From: Utricularia gibba
Lineage: Eukaryota; Streptophyta; Magnoliopsida; Lamiales; Lentibulariaceae
Assembly: GCA_002189035.1 (NCBI GenBank)
Contig: NEEC01000004.1
Span: 5,084,001 to 5,148,000, forward strand
Length of the DNA: 64,000 nt
Reading direction: 5' to 3'
Shown here: one piece after another, positions 35,909 to 48,696 of the stretch
How the letters are laid out: every line of letters begins with the position of its first letter
How positions within the stretch are numbered: the first letter of the stretch is position 1
The notes under the pieces: generated by a model
Database searches by the model: none
Seen by the model: only the letters and a program-made list of their open reading frames with translations
Told to the model about the DNA's origin: nothing
Made by a program: the position numbers and the translations under genes

Positions 35909-36865
35909 CATAGAGAAGCTTCTGCACATTTCTCATCTTCTTACAAAAAGATGCACATGTAAGAAGAAAGCCCTCCAACTGTCTTCTTCTGTTCCATTGA
36001 AAGCTTCTCCACTATCCCATGTCCATTGAAATCAACTAGTCTTGCAGATGAACCAATATTTCAATGAGAGAAATTTTTGAAAATATTTTACTTTAAAATA
36101 AATTGAAATTTAATGAAATATTAATAAGATTTATTTGAAAAAATGGAGAAAAATAGGGTTTGTAGCACGTTTGATTTCAGAAGCGGTCGTCGGGGTTCAA
36201 GTTGTGGTGGTGTGATGGAAGCTCTTCGTCGTCCGGAGAGTGACGTGCGGGTGTGTTTTTGTGCGTAGAAGATGTGCATATTATTTATTGGCAATTAATT
36301 AGAATAAATAATCGGGTTTTTGGGTCGGAATTCTTTTCTTAGCTGAGTCTTCTTCTTCTTCTTCTCCGTGGATTTGAGAGAATAAGCTTTGTTTTTTAGG
36401 TTTGCATTTCATTCTCCTCTCACACGGAAACGGCGCTTTATTCCATGTTCGTTTTGGGGAAGGGCGTCGAAGGGAAAGAATTCGTTTTGTTGTTTCATGA
36501 AAGATGGGTGATGTGATTAGGGTTTGATCAGGTTGATTTGGTGTTTCTTTTCGATTTGTTTTGTTGTGGGCGCTGCTGATTGGGGAGTGTGTGTGTTTTG
36601 GAGATATTTGGAATTTTTGTAGTTTGGATTCAGGCAAGAAAGCCCACATCGAAGGGTTTCTTTCTGGTTCGTCGTATTGGGAAAAAACCCCTTTGTGACC
36701 TGAAGAAGCCATCTTGGGTGGATGGGTATATTCTGTAGGAAGTAGCTCCGATACGTGATCTTGTTAGTGGTTCTTTTCATGGCTAAGTGTTTTTCAGGAC
36801 TTCGGGCTACCCATCGGTGTGGAAAATTTAATATTTTCCCCAAGTCGTTCAGATTCAGCTCGATG
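35909..36865. other. Kinase 3' region and PP2C promoter and leader
   Basis: Holds the MPK16-like 3' UTR, then AT-rich DNA. From about 36200 comes the PP2C promoter and a 5' leader with a CTT-repeat tract (about 36347-36365), typical of plant leaders. The PP2C frame is open upstream to 36755, but no conserved residues precede MGCFHSK. Confidence 0.5.
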
Positions 36866-38039
36866 ATGGGCTGTTTTCACAGCAAATGCTGTAGAAGATA
36901 CCCTCCATCTTCAGATGATGATAACAAGGAAGAATTGGGTGTACATCCTGACGCGACTATTTCTGCTGGTGAAAACACGGCCCTTGAGTTTGTAGATGTT
37001 CCATCCTGTAATTTCAGGTTATCTTTTTGTGTGCTTAGCCAGACTGGACATTACCCTGATTCTCCGGATAAGGAAAATCAAGATAGTTATTGCATCAGAA
37101 CTAATCTTCAGGGAAATCCAAATGTGCATTTCTTTGGTGTGTTTGATGGGCATGGTGCTACAGGCACGCAGTGCTCAAACTTTGCTAAGCATAGGCTTGT
37201 TGAGATCTTAGAGAATGACAAGGCATTGTTGGATGATCCTGTGAAGGCATATAGTTCTGCATTTGTGGTAGCGAATGACGAGCTTCACAATAACACTGAC
37301 ATAGATGATTCAATGAGTGGGACAACGGCTATTACGGCACTTATCGTTGGGGACAGGCTTTATGTTGCAAATGTTGGAGATTCAAGGGCAGTCATGGCTG
37401 TTAAGGATAAGGATGGGGTGCGAGCACAAGACTTGTCATGTGATCAGACACCATTCAGGAAGGATGAATGTGAAAGAGTTAAGCTTTCCGGTGCAAGAGT
37501 TTTGAGTGTTGATCAAGTGGAAGGGAATAAGGACCCAAATATTCAGTACTGGGGTGATGAGGAGGCCGATGGAAGCGACCCTCCAAGGTTGTGGTTACAA
37601 AATGCGATGTATCCCGGAACTGCGTTCACAAGAAGTATTGGTGATAGCCTCGCTGAGTCGATTGGTGTCATTGCTGATCCCGAAGTGTCAATGGTACAGC
37701 TGACATCCAACCATGCGTTCTTCGCCGTTGCAAGTGATGGGGTTTTTGAGTTCCTATCCAGCCAAGCGGTTGTCGACATGGTACGTGTCACTAATCAAAC
37801 TCGAAACCTTCACTGCTTGTTGCATGTAAAACGGCTGCCTTTTGTTTGTAGCTCCACTCATATGGAATGATAACTGTTATTTTTTTTCTGGATTCTTCCA
37901 GGTAAACAAACACTCGGACCCAAGGGATGCCTGTTCAGCTATTGCGCAAGAGTCATACAAACTGTGGTTTCAGAATGATAACAGGACAGATGATATGACA
38001 ATCATCCTCGTACACATTAAACATCTAGATGTTGGGTAG
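36866..38039 (+). CDS. Protein phosphatase 2C (PP2C35-like)
   Basis: Two exons, 36866-37780 and 37902-38039, 350 residues, no breaks. The Mn/Mg-dependent Ser/Thr phosphatase signature is complete: [10 protein letters not shown] (about 91-100), [41 protein letters not shown] and the terminal [12 protein letters not shown]. The N-terminus MGCFHSKCC fits N-myristoylation at Gly2 with nearby Cys for palmitoylation, suggesting membrane attachment. The catalytic sequence resembles the PP2C half of the plant PP2C/cyclic-nucleotide-binding/kinase fusion protein, but this gene stops right after the phosphatase domain. The start at 36866 is preferred over in-frame ATGs at 36755 and 36863 because MGC is conserved. 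Confidence 0.9.
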
Positions 38040-38313
38040 TTCCACGGGCTTTTGTATTTTAGCATTAGCCTACTAGCAGAAATGTTAAATTTGTGTTTCT
38101 CGCTTCAATCCAAATGGATGTATTAATCACGCTTGTTCTGTTGGATGTTCCTTTGTATATTTTTCCGCAGAGATAGAATCTATGGAAGTGCAGTAAAAAA
38201 TCGGTCAAACTGCTGTAAAAGTGAGATAAAAACCTCACAATGTTAATGCTGTAAAATAGCAAGCTTCATGTTTAACACAGATTGGCGTTCTAAACACAGA
38301 ACAGAGACAAACA

Positions 38314-41300
38314 TCAAAAATATATAGACAAGATCTTGTCAATCCTGCTCTGCACAACGTTACACCTATTCAACACTTCATTTAACCTGTCATCCTCTTT
38401 ACTGTGTCGCATCCTCCTCTCATTGTAGGTTTCTTGTGCAACTGAGTTGTCCGTACTTGTTGAGACTATGTGCCTCTCTTCATCCCTCATCAAGAAGTTG
38501 TCTTGTAAAGTTGCAGAATGAAAATGATCGGGGGCAGGGGCTGATGAGGGCCTATGAGCTTGGCCCTCGTCGAGATGATCTGTTGAAAACCCACAGGCAA
38601 CAAGTTGAATCTGTTCATCCAGCGATGGATGAGCAACATGAGATATCCGTGAAACAGCTTCTTCCTCTGAGATACCCTGTGATGAATCACAACTTTGGGC
38701 TAGGATGTATGTCGACAATCCCGCACTTGAAAGATTTGTTAGCCGCCAATTGTATAGCCTCCGGAAAATCAGTGGCCACTCTGGAATAATATAATACTTG
38801 TTGTTATGAAGCTCCAGCCTGGTGAACCTTTGAACAAGCATTCCTGACTCAATTCTGGCAAAACTAACGTCAATCATCCTGCTGGTTTCTGTTAAATAGC
38901 GGGATATGCAACCTTCCAGACGCTGTTTCTGGCTCTCAAAATCATCTCCGGTGTCTGCACCCTTAGCTAACCAAGACAAGTCATCTAACAGGATTGGAAG
39001 CTTAGAACTGCTAAATGCATGTTTCAGTTGTTCAGTTTGTGAGAAGGAGCTCCACCCCACGCTTGGCAGGAACCATGATGCATATTTGTACTCTTTACTG
39101 GACTCATCAAGGAGCTTGATTTCAGGGCTTGGCCAGCCTGTGGGGTTTGCTTGAGCCGCAGCAGATACATCCTCCATCGATAGATCCAAAGCCTTATTAA
39201 AGGCTGATATGCAGTGGTTGGGGCTCGCCTTATGGTAATCAACCTCAACAAGAGTTTTCAGGGTTACGGAGTTCAGATGGGAAAGCGCTAAATCACGTGC
39301 CTTTGTTTCCGAGAGAACAATTTGTAGAGGTGACTCATTAGCCAGCCATTTCAGCCCTTCTCTAAGGCATTTGTCGCTGAAAAATTCATTCCACTTCTCC
39401 ATCCTGTTGTCTCTGACAAAGGCTATGTGAACCTTAGCTACCCTTGATTCCTTGATCTCATAGAGCGCTAGAGCCTGAGCTAGGGTGGAAGAATTCAAAT
39501 TATATGCCTTGGAGTCGCTCAGGATTAGAAGGGGCAAATTCGAACCCGAAGGCAGTGACATAATAAGCGCATGGAGCTGTTTCTTCTGGAACTCCAAGGG
39601 GACATCTTCTGCAGAAAGGAACAGAACAGCACTTGCCCCTGTATTTACATTGTCCAAACCTTCCGATGTACATTGCCGCACAGCTGATATGCAACAGGTT
39701 TCCTCATGATCATTTTCCACAGAAATCCAGCTTCTCCATATTGCCACGCCTGGGAATGATACAAGAAGATCTCTCTCATCATCGTTGTTATCAGGAAGAA
39801 GCTTCTTCTTTAGCCATGCACATGAAGCTGGGACTGTATTCTGAAACCCAGTATGGAATCCATACGAAACATCTGGAGTGCACAACAGCAACTTCCAGCA
39901 AAGGCATTTAGATCCCGGATTCTTCACAAGAAGTTCTGATGCTATCAAATCAGCAGGATTCAAAACAGACATTGATCGTTCCTGAATTTCATGTCTCTTG
40001 ATCATGCAATGATCAATGTCAAATGAACCAGCACCGGAGGGTTGCTTTAGGGAGAAGATTTGGAAGGCAAAAAAAAAGGTGAGGTTAAATCATAGTAGCT
40101 AAAATATGTAGAAAAAAAGGAGTCATTAACAGACAGCTCCTAAAAAATTCCAAAGCTGTATAATCGATAGCTTCCAGGGAACTCACATTTTCAAATGTCC
40201 AGATAGGTGGCCCAAGTGACAGCAGCTCCAAGGCAGAATTTGCAGCCAACAGCTTACGCTGGCGCAACTCTCTTCTGTGTTCTGCATGGCGCTTCCATCT
40301 CCTGGATGATGAAATTAGCACATTCAAGAAAATTTTAATCACTAAAAAAGATAGGAGAGGAAAAAATCAATACCTTAGAGTTAGCTTAAGTTTAGCTTCT
40401 TTAATTTCATCACATGAACGTCTTGCCTCTGTATCAGATGTATCTTCCTCTTCTATGTTCGTGGCTTGTTCTACATCTTCTATAACATCATGTTTATCCA
40501 AAAATGATGGCGCCACAGGTTCCACAATACCAATCGGGAGAGTTGAATATTTTCTTTCATATTCCACTCCATGTGCGCCAGGTGCTCTGACTTCCACCTC
40601 GGGTAGAGTTGATCTACTAAAAGAATTCCTAAACATAGGATTGTACTCAGGTTGCCCGTATGAATCCCTTCCTCGTGGTTCAGTGGTGATGACACCAGAG
40701 GTATCCAAACTAGGAGAACCTGATACAACTATTGGAACACCTCCCCAATTTCCGCATCTTGCCTCGGGAGAGCAGAATTTGTCCCAAGTGCTAATTTATT
40801 AGGGCTGCTCTTAGGGGAGACAATGCTTGAAAAATCCAGCATTTCCTCGTCTTGGACTGGAGTAGAGTTCACAGATTTAGCAGAACTTGGGATTTTGGAA
40901 ATCATGACATGAGCTTTCCTTTGCTTGATTTCTTTGACTTCTTTGGGTTGGGGCTCATTCAGTGAAGAATATAAGACATCGGTTACCATATCACTTGACC
41001 TTTTTCTTTCAACAAGTTTAGAACGTTTGACAGGAATTTCATAATCAAGATCAACATACGCATTTTCTTTCACCAAGTATGGTTCTTCAAAGTCCCTCAC
41101 CGAAAATCCAGAACATCCCATAATCTCTCCTATATCCTCCTCTTCCTTTTAAAAGAAAAAAGCACCAGCTTGAGAAACTTCTGAATATTCCCTATACAGA
41201 GAGAAAAGAATATGAAATCACATATGTACCTCTATTCCAAGCCATTTAGAAACATGGCTGATTGGAATTCCCTGGTTCATTTGGAGACCACTGTGCAAGG

Positions 41301-44300
41301 AAAAAAGTGCCTGGATACGTAACTGGATGAAAGAGCAGAACATAAAAGTAAAGTTCATGAGATAACAAGCAAACAAAAAAAGCATCCGTAGATAAATGAT
41401 CTAAACCAAATACCTTAGAGAAATGAGCGTGCATTAGGCATGCCTGAAGGTAAGTAGCTCTGCTTGCAAGTCTAAAGAAAGCAATAAAATTGGATGCTCT
41501 GCATGCCCTGAAGGTAGGTACGATATAAAGTCTTTTAGAGGGAGTATAGTACTTTCCACTGAAAAAAAGAGGAGAACAGGAGACAGGTTTCAGCAAACCT
41601 TGCTACATCACGAGCAAATAATACTTCAGGTGTTTGTCTCATCTCTGGAGTCATCTTAGCCAGATCAAGAGATAGCTCTGCAGGTTCGACCTGGTAAGTT
41701 GCTCTTGTTGAGTGCAAATTGGTTAATATAGAAAACTGTTTTAATACCAGGTGGGTGGCTTACTTTATAGCCTGGATGTTTGTCAAGCTTGAGGAGCGCA
41801 TAATAACCTCTAAACTCTTTCTCTGATGGTACAGAAATCCCTTTTTTTCTATGATCATCATACAGCTGAAATAACTCAACAGAAGTTTTGTTCATCTGCT
41901 CAATATTAAGATGTGCATCAAATCCCTCCGAGAATCCCTCTCCCTTCATGTGTTCGCATAATTCATGCATAGCTATTATGTGAAGACGTATCTGCAAGGG
42001 CAATAAGAAAATTCCAACGTGTAAAGTGCAACTAAAAAATAGAAGAGTAAGAAGTCAAGATAACAGGAGAAAAAAAAGTACCATTTGCTCCAGCATTTTG
42101 ATGGCCTGCATGTTAAAAATATGCTGCATCCTCAAATCCATTCGGATGGCACGCATTCTATCCCAGAGAAAGTTGTACAACCCAAGAAAACTATGATCAT
42201 ATGGCTTGCGCAGCAAGCTAAGAAGATAGTTCATTGTCTTTTGCAAAACTGGCATTGGCCGGATAAGCCCTGCTTCTCTCTCAGCAGTCCTATTATACTG
42301 ATGAATCATAAAATGATTTAAATTGAAATCAAAATGGGTTGAAAATTATTTGGAATAGCAAAACACTAAGGTTTAACCTTTTTCACAGCCAGAAATTCAT
42401 TGGTCAGATTCCGATCCCCATCTTGGCGCTCATATTGATCAAGATCACCTTTTCTTTCACGCTCAGCTCTCTCAGATTCTGTAAACAATACCAAATGAAA
42501 GTAACTCAAGGCATGTTAGACCAAAGGTATCCCAAGTAAACATTATACAACTGAGCAGGTGAAGAGACGAAGGATTGATGTATCATTTCATGCAGAAGTG
42601 AGAGCAGCACAACACCGTTAAAGCCCTTCTAGGGAGAAAACTAATCTGCGAACTTCACTAAGTGACAACAATATAACAAATGCATATGATACATGGTAGT
42701 AAAGCTTTTCACAAAAAATCATAAAAATCCCCCAAAATACGAATAATCATTCAATTATGGCTAAAAAGCCTATGCATGTGATACATGTTAGTCAGAAGAT
42801 ACCAGGACACATATCTGGACATGATCCAATTATGCTACTTGGTGCGACCACTCTCTCAGATTCAGCTGAACCATCACCATGCACGGAATCTCCTATTATA
42901 TTAACAGTGGGATCTACAATAAACTTTTTCTCGGTAGGCATAAGCTGGTGCTGAGCCTTGGCTGGAAATTTTTTGTTTCTCATAGATGGACTCGGTTCTG
43001 GGTTAGTGAGTTCGTCTCTGAAGCGCGCCAAACGTTTTGCCTTAGCATCCAATTCTCTGTCCAAGAAATGCAGTTAAATAACACTTCTCCCAACTCCCAA
43101 CTTCAAAATGGTCATGTCACTTACAGATCAGCCTCCTCCAAATTATCAGAGTGTACTTGAGAATCATGGTCAGATGATGGCAAAAGTGGTGTACCCGGCT
43201 TGCTAGTTGCTGCAAACTGCAAACTCTTGTCCATTCCACTTATATTTCCAGTTTGCCAAGAATTTGGAGAGGGGCTTACACTTTGATGAGCAGGAGATCT
43301 GGAAAAAACACTTACATCTGAATCATAAAGAATCAATGAAAGTAATCATAGAAACACTTACATCTGAATCATAAAGAATCAATGAAATGCATTATAATAA
43401 AGAATCGTAGAAAGTAGAAAAACATTAGCAGGTCAAACAGAGAAGTACAAAAACATCTTGCCATATCATCAAAATCTCAGTATACATAATCTACTTCACG
43501 GAAGAATTGACTCACTACATTATGTGATTGGCATTCTCCGACTATTCAAATATGCCACATTATTTAAAACTTGTCAAAATATCAGGTGTGGAAAGAAACT
43601 GGCGATAAAATAGTTAAAAGTAAGCCTAATGTCTAGTTCTCCACCACACTGATAACTGGGAAAACCAGGTTGAATACAGAGGAATTGCAAGTCAGGAAAA
43701 AAAAAAAAGTAAACACAAGAAAGCACACTAAAAGAGGGAATAAAAGTTAATCATTGTACAGGACAGCTTCATAAGCAATAACGACTCTATTCACAAATGG
43801 GGATGTCATGAAACAAGCAGAACATACAAAACTAAAGATACCATATTCTGAACCTTCTGTCATAAAATCTTCGTTCACCCAAGGAAACAGCACTGGGTAA
43901 TGTTGGAGATCTTGTCCCTTTCAATAATGAAGCATCTTCATTCTTTGAATTTCTTTCATAAGGATAATTTCGATTATTTGATGACACAGATGACAGGCCT
44001 TCTTGAACAAGCATTGGATACGAGTGAAAACTCCTACAATAATCAATTCGAGCATGACACATGAATTCAGGGCAGAGAGGCAGCGATTTCAAAAACATAG
44101 CTGAAGCATAGGATCTTAAATATGTTTCCCAGTTCGACTGGAATGAACTGCCTTTCTTTTCATTTATCTCTGATCAGACTAAAAGTTCAAAGGTTCATGA
44201 TATACACTTTTGTCTCATCTACCAATCATCTACTAAAGGAAACGAAGCTTACTACCTAAGAACTTAGAATAGGAAAAAAGAGTAAACGGAACATTCATTT

Positions 44301-46138
44301 GAACCAACCAGCTCAGACTGGTGCCTGATGTTAGTTCCTGAAAAAACTGCAAAGTCTGGTAGCAATGAAAATAAAATGGGATTATCAAATGGGTGCACAT
44401 TCTAACATTCTACGAACTGAATTAAAAAATTGGTTGAGTACTTTTCATTTCCTCCAGACGCAGCTGGAGATTTCCCATAAGAAGAGCTGTTTCCAGAAGC
44501 TAACACTGGTGAATCCCCTGAATGAGGATCATCAAGGTCTCTGTAATCAATTAAATATCTGGAAGGACTGGCAAGAACCACGAAAAATTTAGAATCTCAA
44601 ATAAACAAAAAAAGTAAAATAATGAGAACAAAAAAAATAAAAAGAAGCAACACTTATCATTACTATCATACAGACATGATGCAATACAGCCCAAACTTAT
44701 ATACTTAGGATGCCAATTTTAAGAAATACCTTGTACTTCCATAGGGGGTAGAAACTGTAGCATGCGTTGAAGTAGAGGAAAAAATCTTCTGCTGGGAAAA
44801 AATATCTGCATTCTTTGTATTAAATATTTGTCTAGACTGTGCTATGGTAGTAGGGGAAATTACTCCTTGAGCTGGAATATTAGCATCATGAGTTGATGAC
44901 GGTGTTCTATTATTCCAGGTTGAGGATGGATATTGTAGCCTGTGCACACCCATATTCACACGTACAGAGTTAATTCTCGAGCCATATACAGATGGAGAAT
45001 ACCAATTCCAATATTCTATATTTGCGGCAAGAAAGTCTATGGAAAAAAGAATCTAGTATTCAGAACGGTTTCTAGAGGTAGAGTAGAAAAAATACAGTCA
45101 GGTCTCGTTAAAATTCTCTATCAGAGTCATAAGGAGCAAGTATTGCAAAACAACAAGGATACCAACAAAGAAGTTAAATCAGTAATTGCTTTAGAAGCTA
45201 GCTATGCAGAGAACTATCATTAATTTTCACTTACTGCTGAGAAACGATTGTATGAGGTTGCTGGCCACCAACATAGAGATTTTTCTGAATAACCTTAGGA
45301 GGTGACCTTGCTTGGTTAGGTCTTACATAACTTTTATCAGCGGAAATCACACTTGTAAAAATGCTGCAACAAGCACATTCAGAGGAAGTGAAACGGAGTA
45401 AACTTTAACGAAGATCTGCGAATAATAAAAGAATATATTGCCCTTAATGAATTTTTCAACTCCAAAAAACTTCTACATTCAGTTTTCAGAAAAAGAGATA
45501 ATTACAGCCAGATATGAGAGTGCGCCAACATCACATTTCATGCCAAGAAATTGATTTTATCAACAAGAGATTCATCATGTGAAAAAAAAAAATGCAAGAG
45601 AGAGACTTATGTAAACCCCATAAAATTCAGATGCAAAATTTAAGCGTAGTGATAAGTAAGTAAACTTGGAAAGCCATAAGGCAAGAAATCTTACGTATCC
45701 GCAGAACCTCTGGACTTTTTCAAAATTTCATCCGGGGATGAAAAATAAGGGGGATTGGTCCTTTTGGATGGATGAGAACCAGCATTTGCAGAGGCTCTGT
45801 TACTAAGCTTGCTTAAACCAATATTTGGTAAAACCGCAGCAGGTTGGTGCTGCATCCTGGCACCACCATCTTGAAATGAACCTGCTCTCCCATCATCCCA
45901 CCTCACAGTTGATTCCTCCGCTCTGGGCCAAAAAAGCCAATGAATAAGCTACAATCGCCTCATTTTACACATAGTCAGGAAACCACAACCATCACCACTA
46001 GAAGATTGCCGGAAACCCATCCACCCCCAGCCCGAAAAAAGAAATCCGCTTTAACGCATACCGTGGAAAAGAAGGAGGTATCAGATTAACTTGTGAAGCC
46101 TTCGGACCAGAGTCCTTCCCAAAACTATTAAACGACAT
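38314..46138 (-). CDS. SAC3B: SAC3 family protein B (TREX-2 mRNA export scaffold), one frameshift
   Basis: A long many-exon gene. SAC3 is the scaffold of the TREX-2 complex at the nuclear pore, needed for mRNA export. The first coding exon is 46138-46062 (MSFNSFGKDSG). Low-complexity N-terminal exons follow (45922-45695, 45363-45235, 45015-44730, about 44572-44440, 44040-43850 and 43300-43121). Next is the conserved block with IGSCPDMCP (about 43064-42800), RAERERKGDLDQYERQDGD, VLQKTMNYLLSLLRKPYDHSFLGLYNFLWDRMRAIRMDLRMQ (in pieces) and the SAC3/PCI region through MLMAHF-like QACLMHAHFSK and ISHVSKWLGIEE (to about 41230). The exon at about 41150-40370 breaks at CCCC 40743-40746; one added base joins AEIGGG to VPIVVSGSPSLDTSG. 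The last exon is 40044-38314, ending RIDKILSIYF. Phase between the exons at 45235 and 45015 did not close by hand, so a small exon may be missing. Confidence 0.88.
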
Positions 46139-46527
46139 TTTCCTTGTCAATCGGCGAGTGCAATTCTGTTTGAGAAAATAAGGAACCGGAATTATAACCG
46201 TTTCCACAGATATCGTCCCCTTCTCCACAATCCCAGTCCCCTATATTAGCCAGACAGAGCAAGGGAAGCCAGAGAAGCGTAGCAGATGCCGGAGAACGCC
46301 ATGAAAGCTTCAAATGATTTCAGCGCGCCTATTACTTCCCACGAGATGCAAAACTGCAAGGGGTTAGGGTTCGTGAGTATATTGAGACTAAATTTTTTAA
46401 TGAAAAATACAAACATAAGTAAAGAACGTCATATTTTTTTTCGGTGAGAAAAACAGCATCCTAGGGTTAGGCATCTGGGAAGAAGGTGCAAAATACGATT
46501 CACGGCGGCGCGTGGTTATTCAACTCA
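46139..46527. promoter_or_regulatory. Bidirectional promoter between SAC3B and eIF2B-epsilon, telo-box motifs
   Basis: Only 389 bases separate the two ATGs. TTAGGGTT (telo box) occurs at 46364-46371, and TAGGGTTA at about 46462-46469. Such motifs are common upstream of plant genes for ribosome and translation components, fitting eIF2B. Part of the interval must be 5' leader of both genes. Confidence 0.6.
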
Positions 46528-48696
46528 ATGGTGGCGAAGAAAGGGCCCAGAGGTGGGATAGTTGCGGAGGATGCGGACGAAGAGCGTAGTCGCGTCCCGT
46601 TGCAAGCCGTTCTTCTCGCTGACAGCTTTGCCACTCTCTTTCGCCCGATCACGCTTGAGCGCCCCAAGGTATTGTTGCCACTGGTTAATGCTCGAATGAT
46701 TGATTATACCTTGGCATGGCTCGAATCTTCTGGGGTTGAAGAGGTTTATGTCTTTTGCTGTGCGCATTCTAAACAATTGATTGAATACCTGGAAAGGTCA
46801 AAGTGGTTTGGGCGATCCAATTTTTTGGTGACTACTATAGTATCCAACAATGCAACTAGTGCTGGTGAAGCTTTAAGGGTGATATACGAAAGGGGTGTGA
46901 TTTGTGGAGATTTTGTTCTGGTCTCTGGAGATACAGTGAGCAATATGCCACTTACTCAAATGCTAGCAGAACATAAGGAAAGGAGAAAAAGAGACAGCTA
47001 TGCTGTAATGACCATGGCTATTCAACGATCAAAACCTTCTGCGATTACTCATCAATCTCGTCTTGGAACAGATGAGTTGTTTATCGCTATCGACCCTGAA
47101 ACGAATCAGCTTCTTTATTACGAGGATAAAGGTGATACTTCAAAGGGGTTTTTCTCTTTGGACAAGGCATTGCTGACTGCGAACTCTTCCATATGTGTTC
47201 ATAATGATAGACAGGATTGCTTCATAGATATATGCGCCCCAGAGGTTCTCAGTCATTTCATAGAAAATGTTGACTACCAGCATCTGCGTGCCCATTTTGT
47301 TAAAGGGTTACTTGATGATGATGGGATTAGTGGTTACAAAGTTTTTATCCATGATATTCTTTCAAGTTACGCAGCTAGAATTGACAATTTACGGAGCTAT
47401 GACACCATTAGCAAGGATATCATTCAACGGTGGACTTATCCTTTCGTGCCTGACACTCAGTTTGCTGCCAAGTCTGCCGTAAAGCTTGGAAGACAAGGAA
47501 ATTATCGAGCATCAGGATCTAAAATATCACCATCAGCAACAATTGGCCCATGTACAGTTATTGGTAATGGTACAACAATAGGGAGCTGTTCAGACGTAGC
47601 AAATACAGTTGTTGGAGAAGGATGTGTTATTGGGTCAAATGTTTCAATTGAAGGTTGTTATATCTGGGATAAGGTTACGATAGAGGATGGATGTATACTT
47701 AAGCATGCCATACTGTGCGATGGGGTGATTGTGAGATCAGGTGCCATACTAGAACCAGGTGTTGTTTTGTCTTTTAATGTCATTGTTGGAAAAAATTTTA
47801 GACTGCCTTCTTACTCAAAGGTTTCTCTATTCAAACGTCCTATCAAACAAGATAGTGATGAGGAGCTGGAGTATGTGGATGATGGTTATGGAACAGTTGA
47901 AATTTCATCTAGTCCTAATTCACCAGAGAGAATGGAGGAGTTGAGGGCAGATTATTCCGACGTTGGTGATGGTGGGGCTGGTTGTATTTGGTTGGTCGGT
48001 GATGGGGAACGGGAGGAAGAGTGGCTGCACTCTATAGCACCTGTTTCAAAAGATCAACTCTCCGAGATTCTGCAAAACCGAAATAATGAAATTGTGAACT
48101 CCAATGAAGATGGCACTATTTTACCACAATCTCAGGATCTTGAACTTGGCTCTAGTGACAATTCTGATGAAGATGTCACAGATGATCCCCTCCATTTCCA
48201 GAATGAGATTGAAGCAACCTTTCTAAGGGCCGTAAATGAGAATGTTAAAGAAGATAATCTGATTTTTGAAGTAAATGCACTGAAGGCCATGCACAACTGT
48301 GAACTGATCGATTGTGCTGGTGCATTGTTTTATTCTATGATGAAGCTGGCTTTGGAAACTCCACATGCCTCATCCAGTGAACTTGTCAAGAACGTAGCTG
48401 AAATGATCACAAAGTGGAAGAAGCTCCTGAAGTGTTATCTTAAAACCATAGATGAAGAGATTGAGGTCATCTTGAAGTTCGAGGAAATGTGTCTAGAGTT
48501 CGCCACAGAATACATCGCAGTCTTTCCCCAGATCCTGCATATCATGTATGACAAAGACATATTGCAAGAAGACGCTATACTGAAATGGGCAGCTGAGAAA
48601 GAAGAGGCCGATGAGTCTGATAAGGTTCTGCTGAGGCAGTCCGAGAAACTTATTCAGTGGCTGAGAGAAGCATCTGAGGAAGATGACGACGAGTGA
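46528..48696 (+). CDS. Translation initiation factor eIF2B subunit epsilon
   Basis: Single uninterrupted frame of 722 residues. eIF2B-epsilon is the catalytic subunit of the guanine-nucleotide exchange factor that recharges eIF2 with GTP. The N-terminal nucleotidyltransferase-like domain starts PLQAVLLADSFATLFRPIT and has RPKVLLPLVNARMIDYTLAWL. Left-handed beta-helix hexapeptides follow (ASGSKISPSATIGPCTVIG, NTVVGEGCVIGSNVSIEG). An acidic linker (DSDEELEYVDDG) leads to a C-terminal W2/HEAT domain with the catalytic acidic and aromatic ends (ILKWAAEKEEADES, IQWLREASEEDDDE). The start MVAKKGPRG at 46528 is used; the same frame is open upstream to 46486 but begins with GTG. Confidence 0.93.
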   Translation: MVAKKGPRGGIVAEDADEERSRVPLQAVLLADSFATLFRPITLERPKVLLPLVNARMIDYTLAWLESSGVEEVYVFCCAHSKQLIEYLERSKWFGRSNFLVTTIVSNNATSAGEALRVIYERGVICGDFVLVSGDTVSNMPLTQMLAEHKERRKRDSYAVMTMAIQRSKPSAITHQSRLGTDELFIAIDPETNQLLYYEDKGDTSKGFFSLDKALLTANSSICVHNDRQDCFIDICAPEVLSHFIENVDYQHLRAHFVKGLLDDDGISGYKVFIHDILSSYAARIDNLRSYDTISKDIIQRWTYPFVPDTQFAAKSAVKLGRQGNYRASGSKISPSATIGPCTVIGNGTTIGSCSDVANTVVGEGCVIGSNVSIEGCYIWDKVTIEDGCILKHAILCDGVIVRSGAILEPGVVLSFNVIVGKNFRLPSYSKVSLFKRPIKQDSDEELEYVDDGYGTVEISSSPNSPERMEELRADYSDVGDGGAGCIWLVGDGEREEEWLHSIAPVSKDQLSEILQNRNNEIVNSNEDGTILPQSQDLELGSSDNSDEDVTDDPLHFQNEIEATFLRAVNENVKEDNLIFEVNALKAMHNCELIDCAGALFYSMMKLALETPHASSSELVKNVAEMITKWKKLLKCYLKTIDEEIEVILKFEEMCLEFATEYIAVFPQILHIMYDKDILQEDAILKWAAEKEEADESDKVLLRQSEKLIQWLREASEEDDDE

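Noticed and set aside
46486-46527. Upstream extension of eIF2B-epsilon
   Set aside because: Begins with GTG; the first ATG at 46528 gives the conserved MVAKKG-type start.
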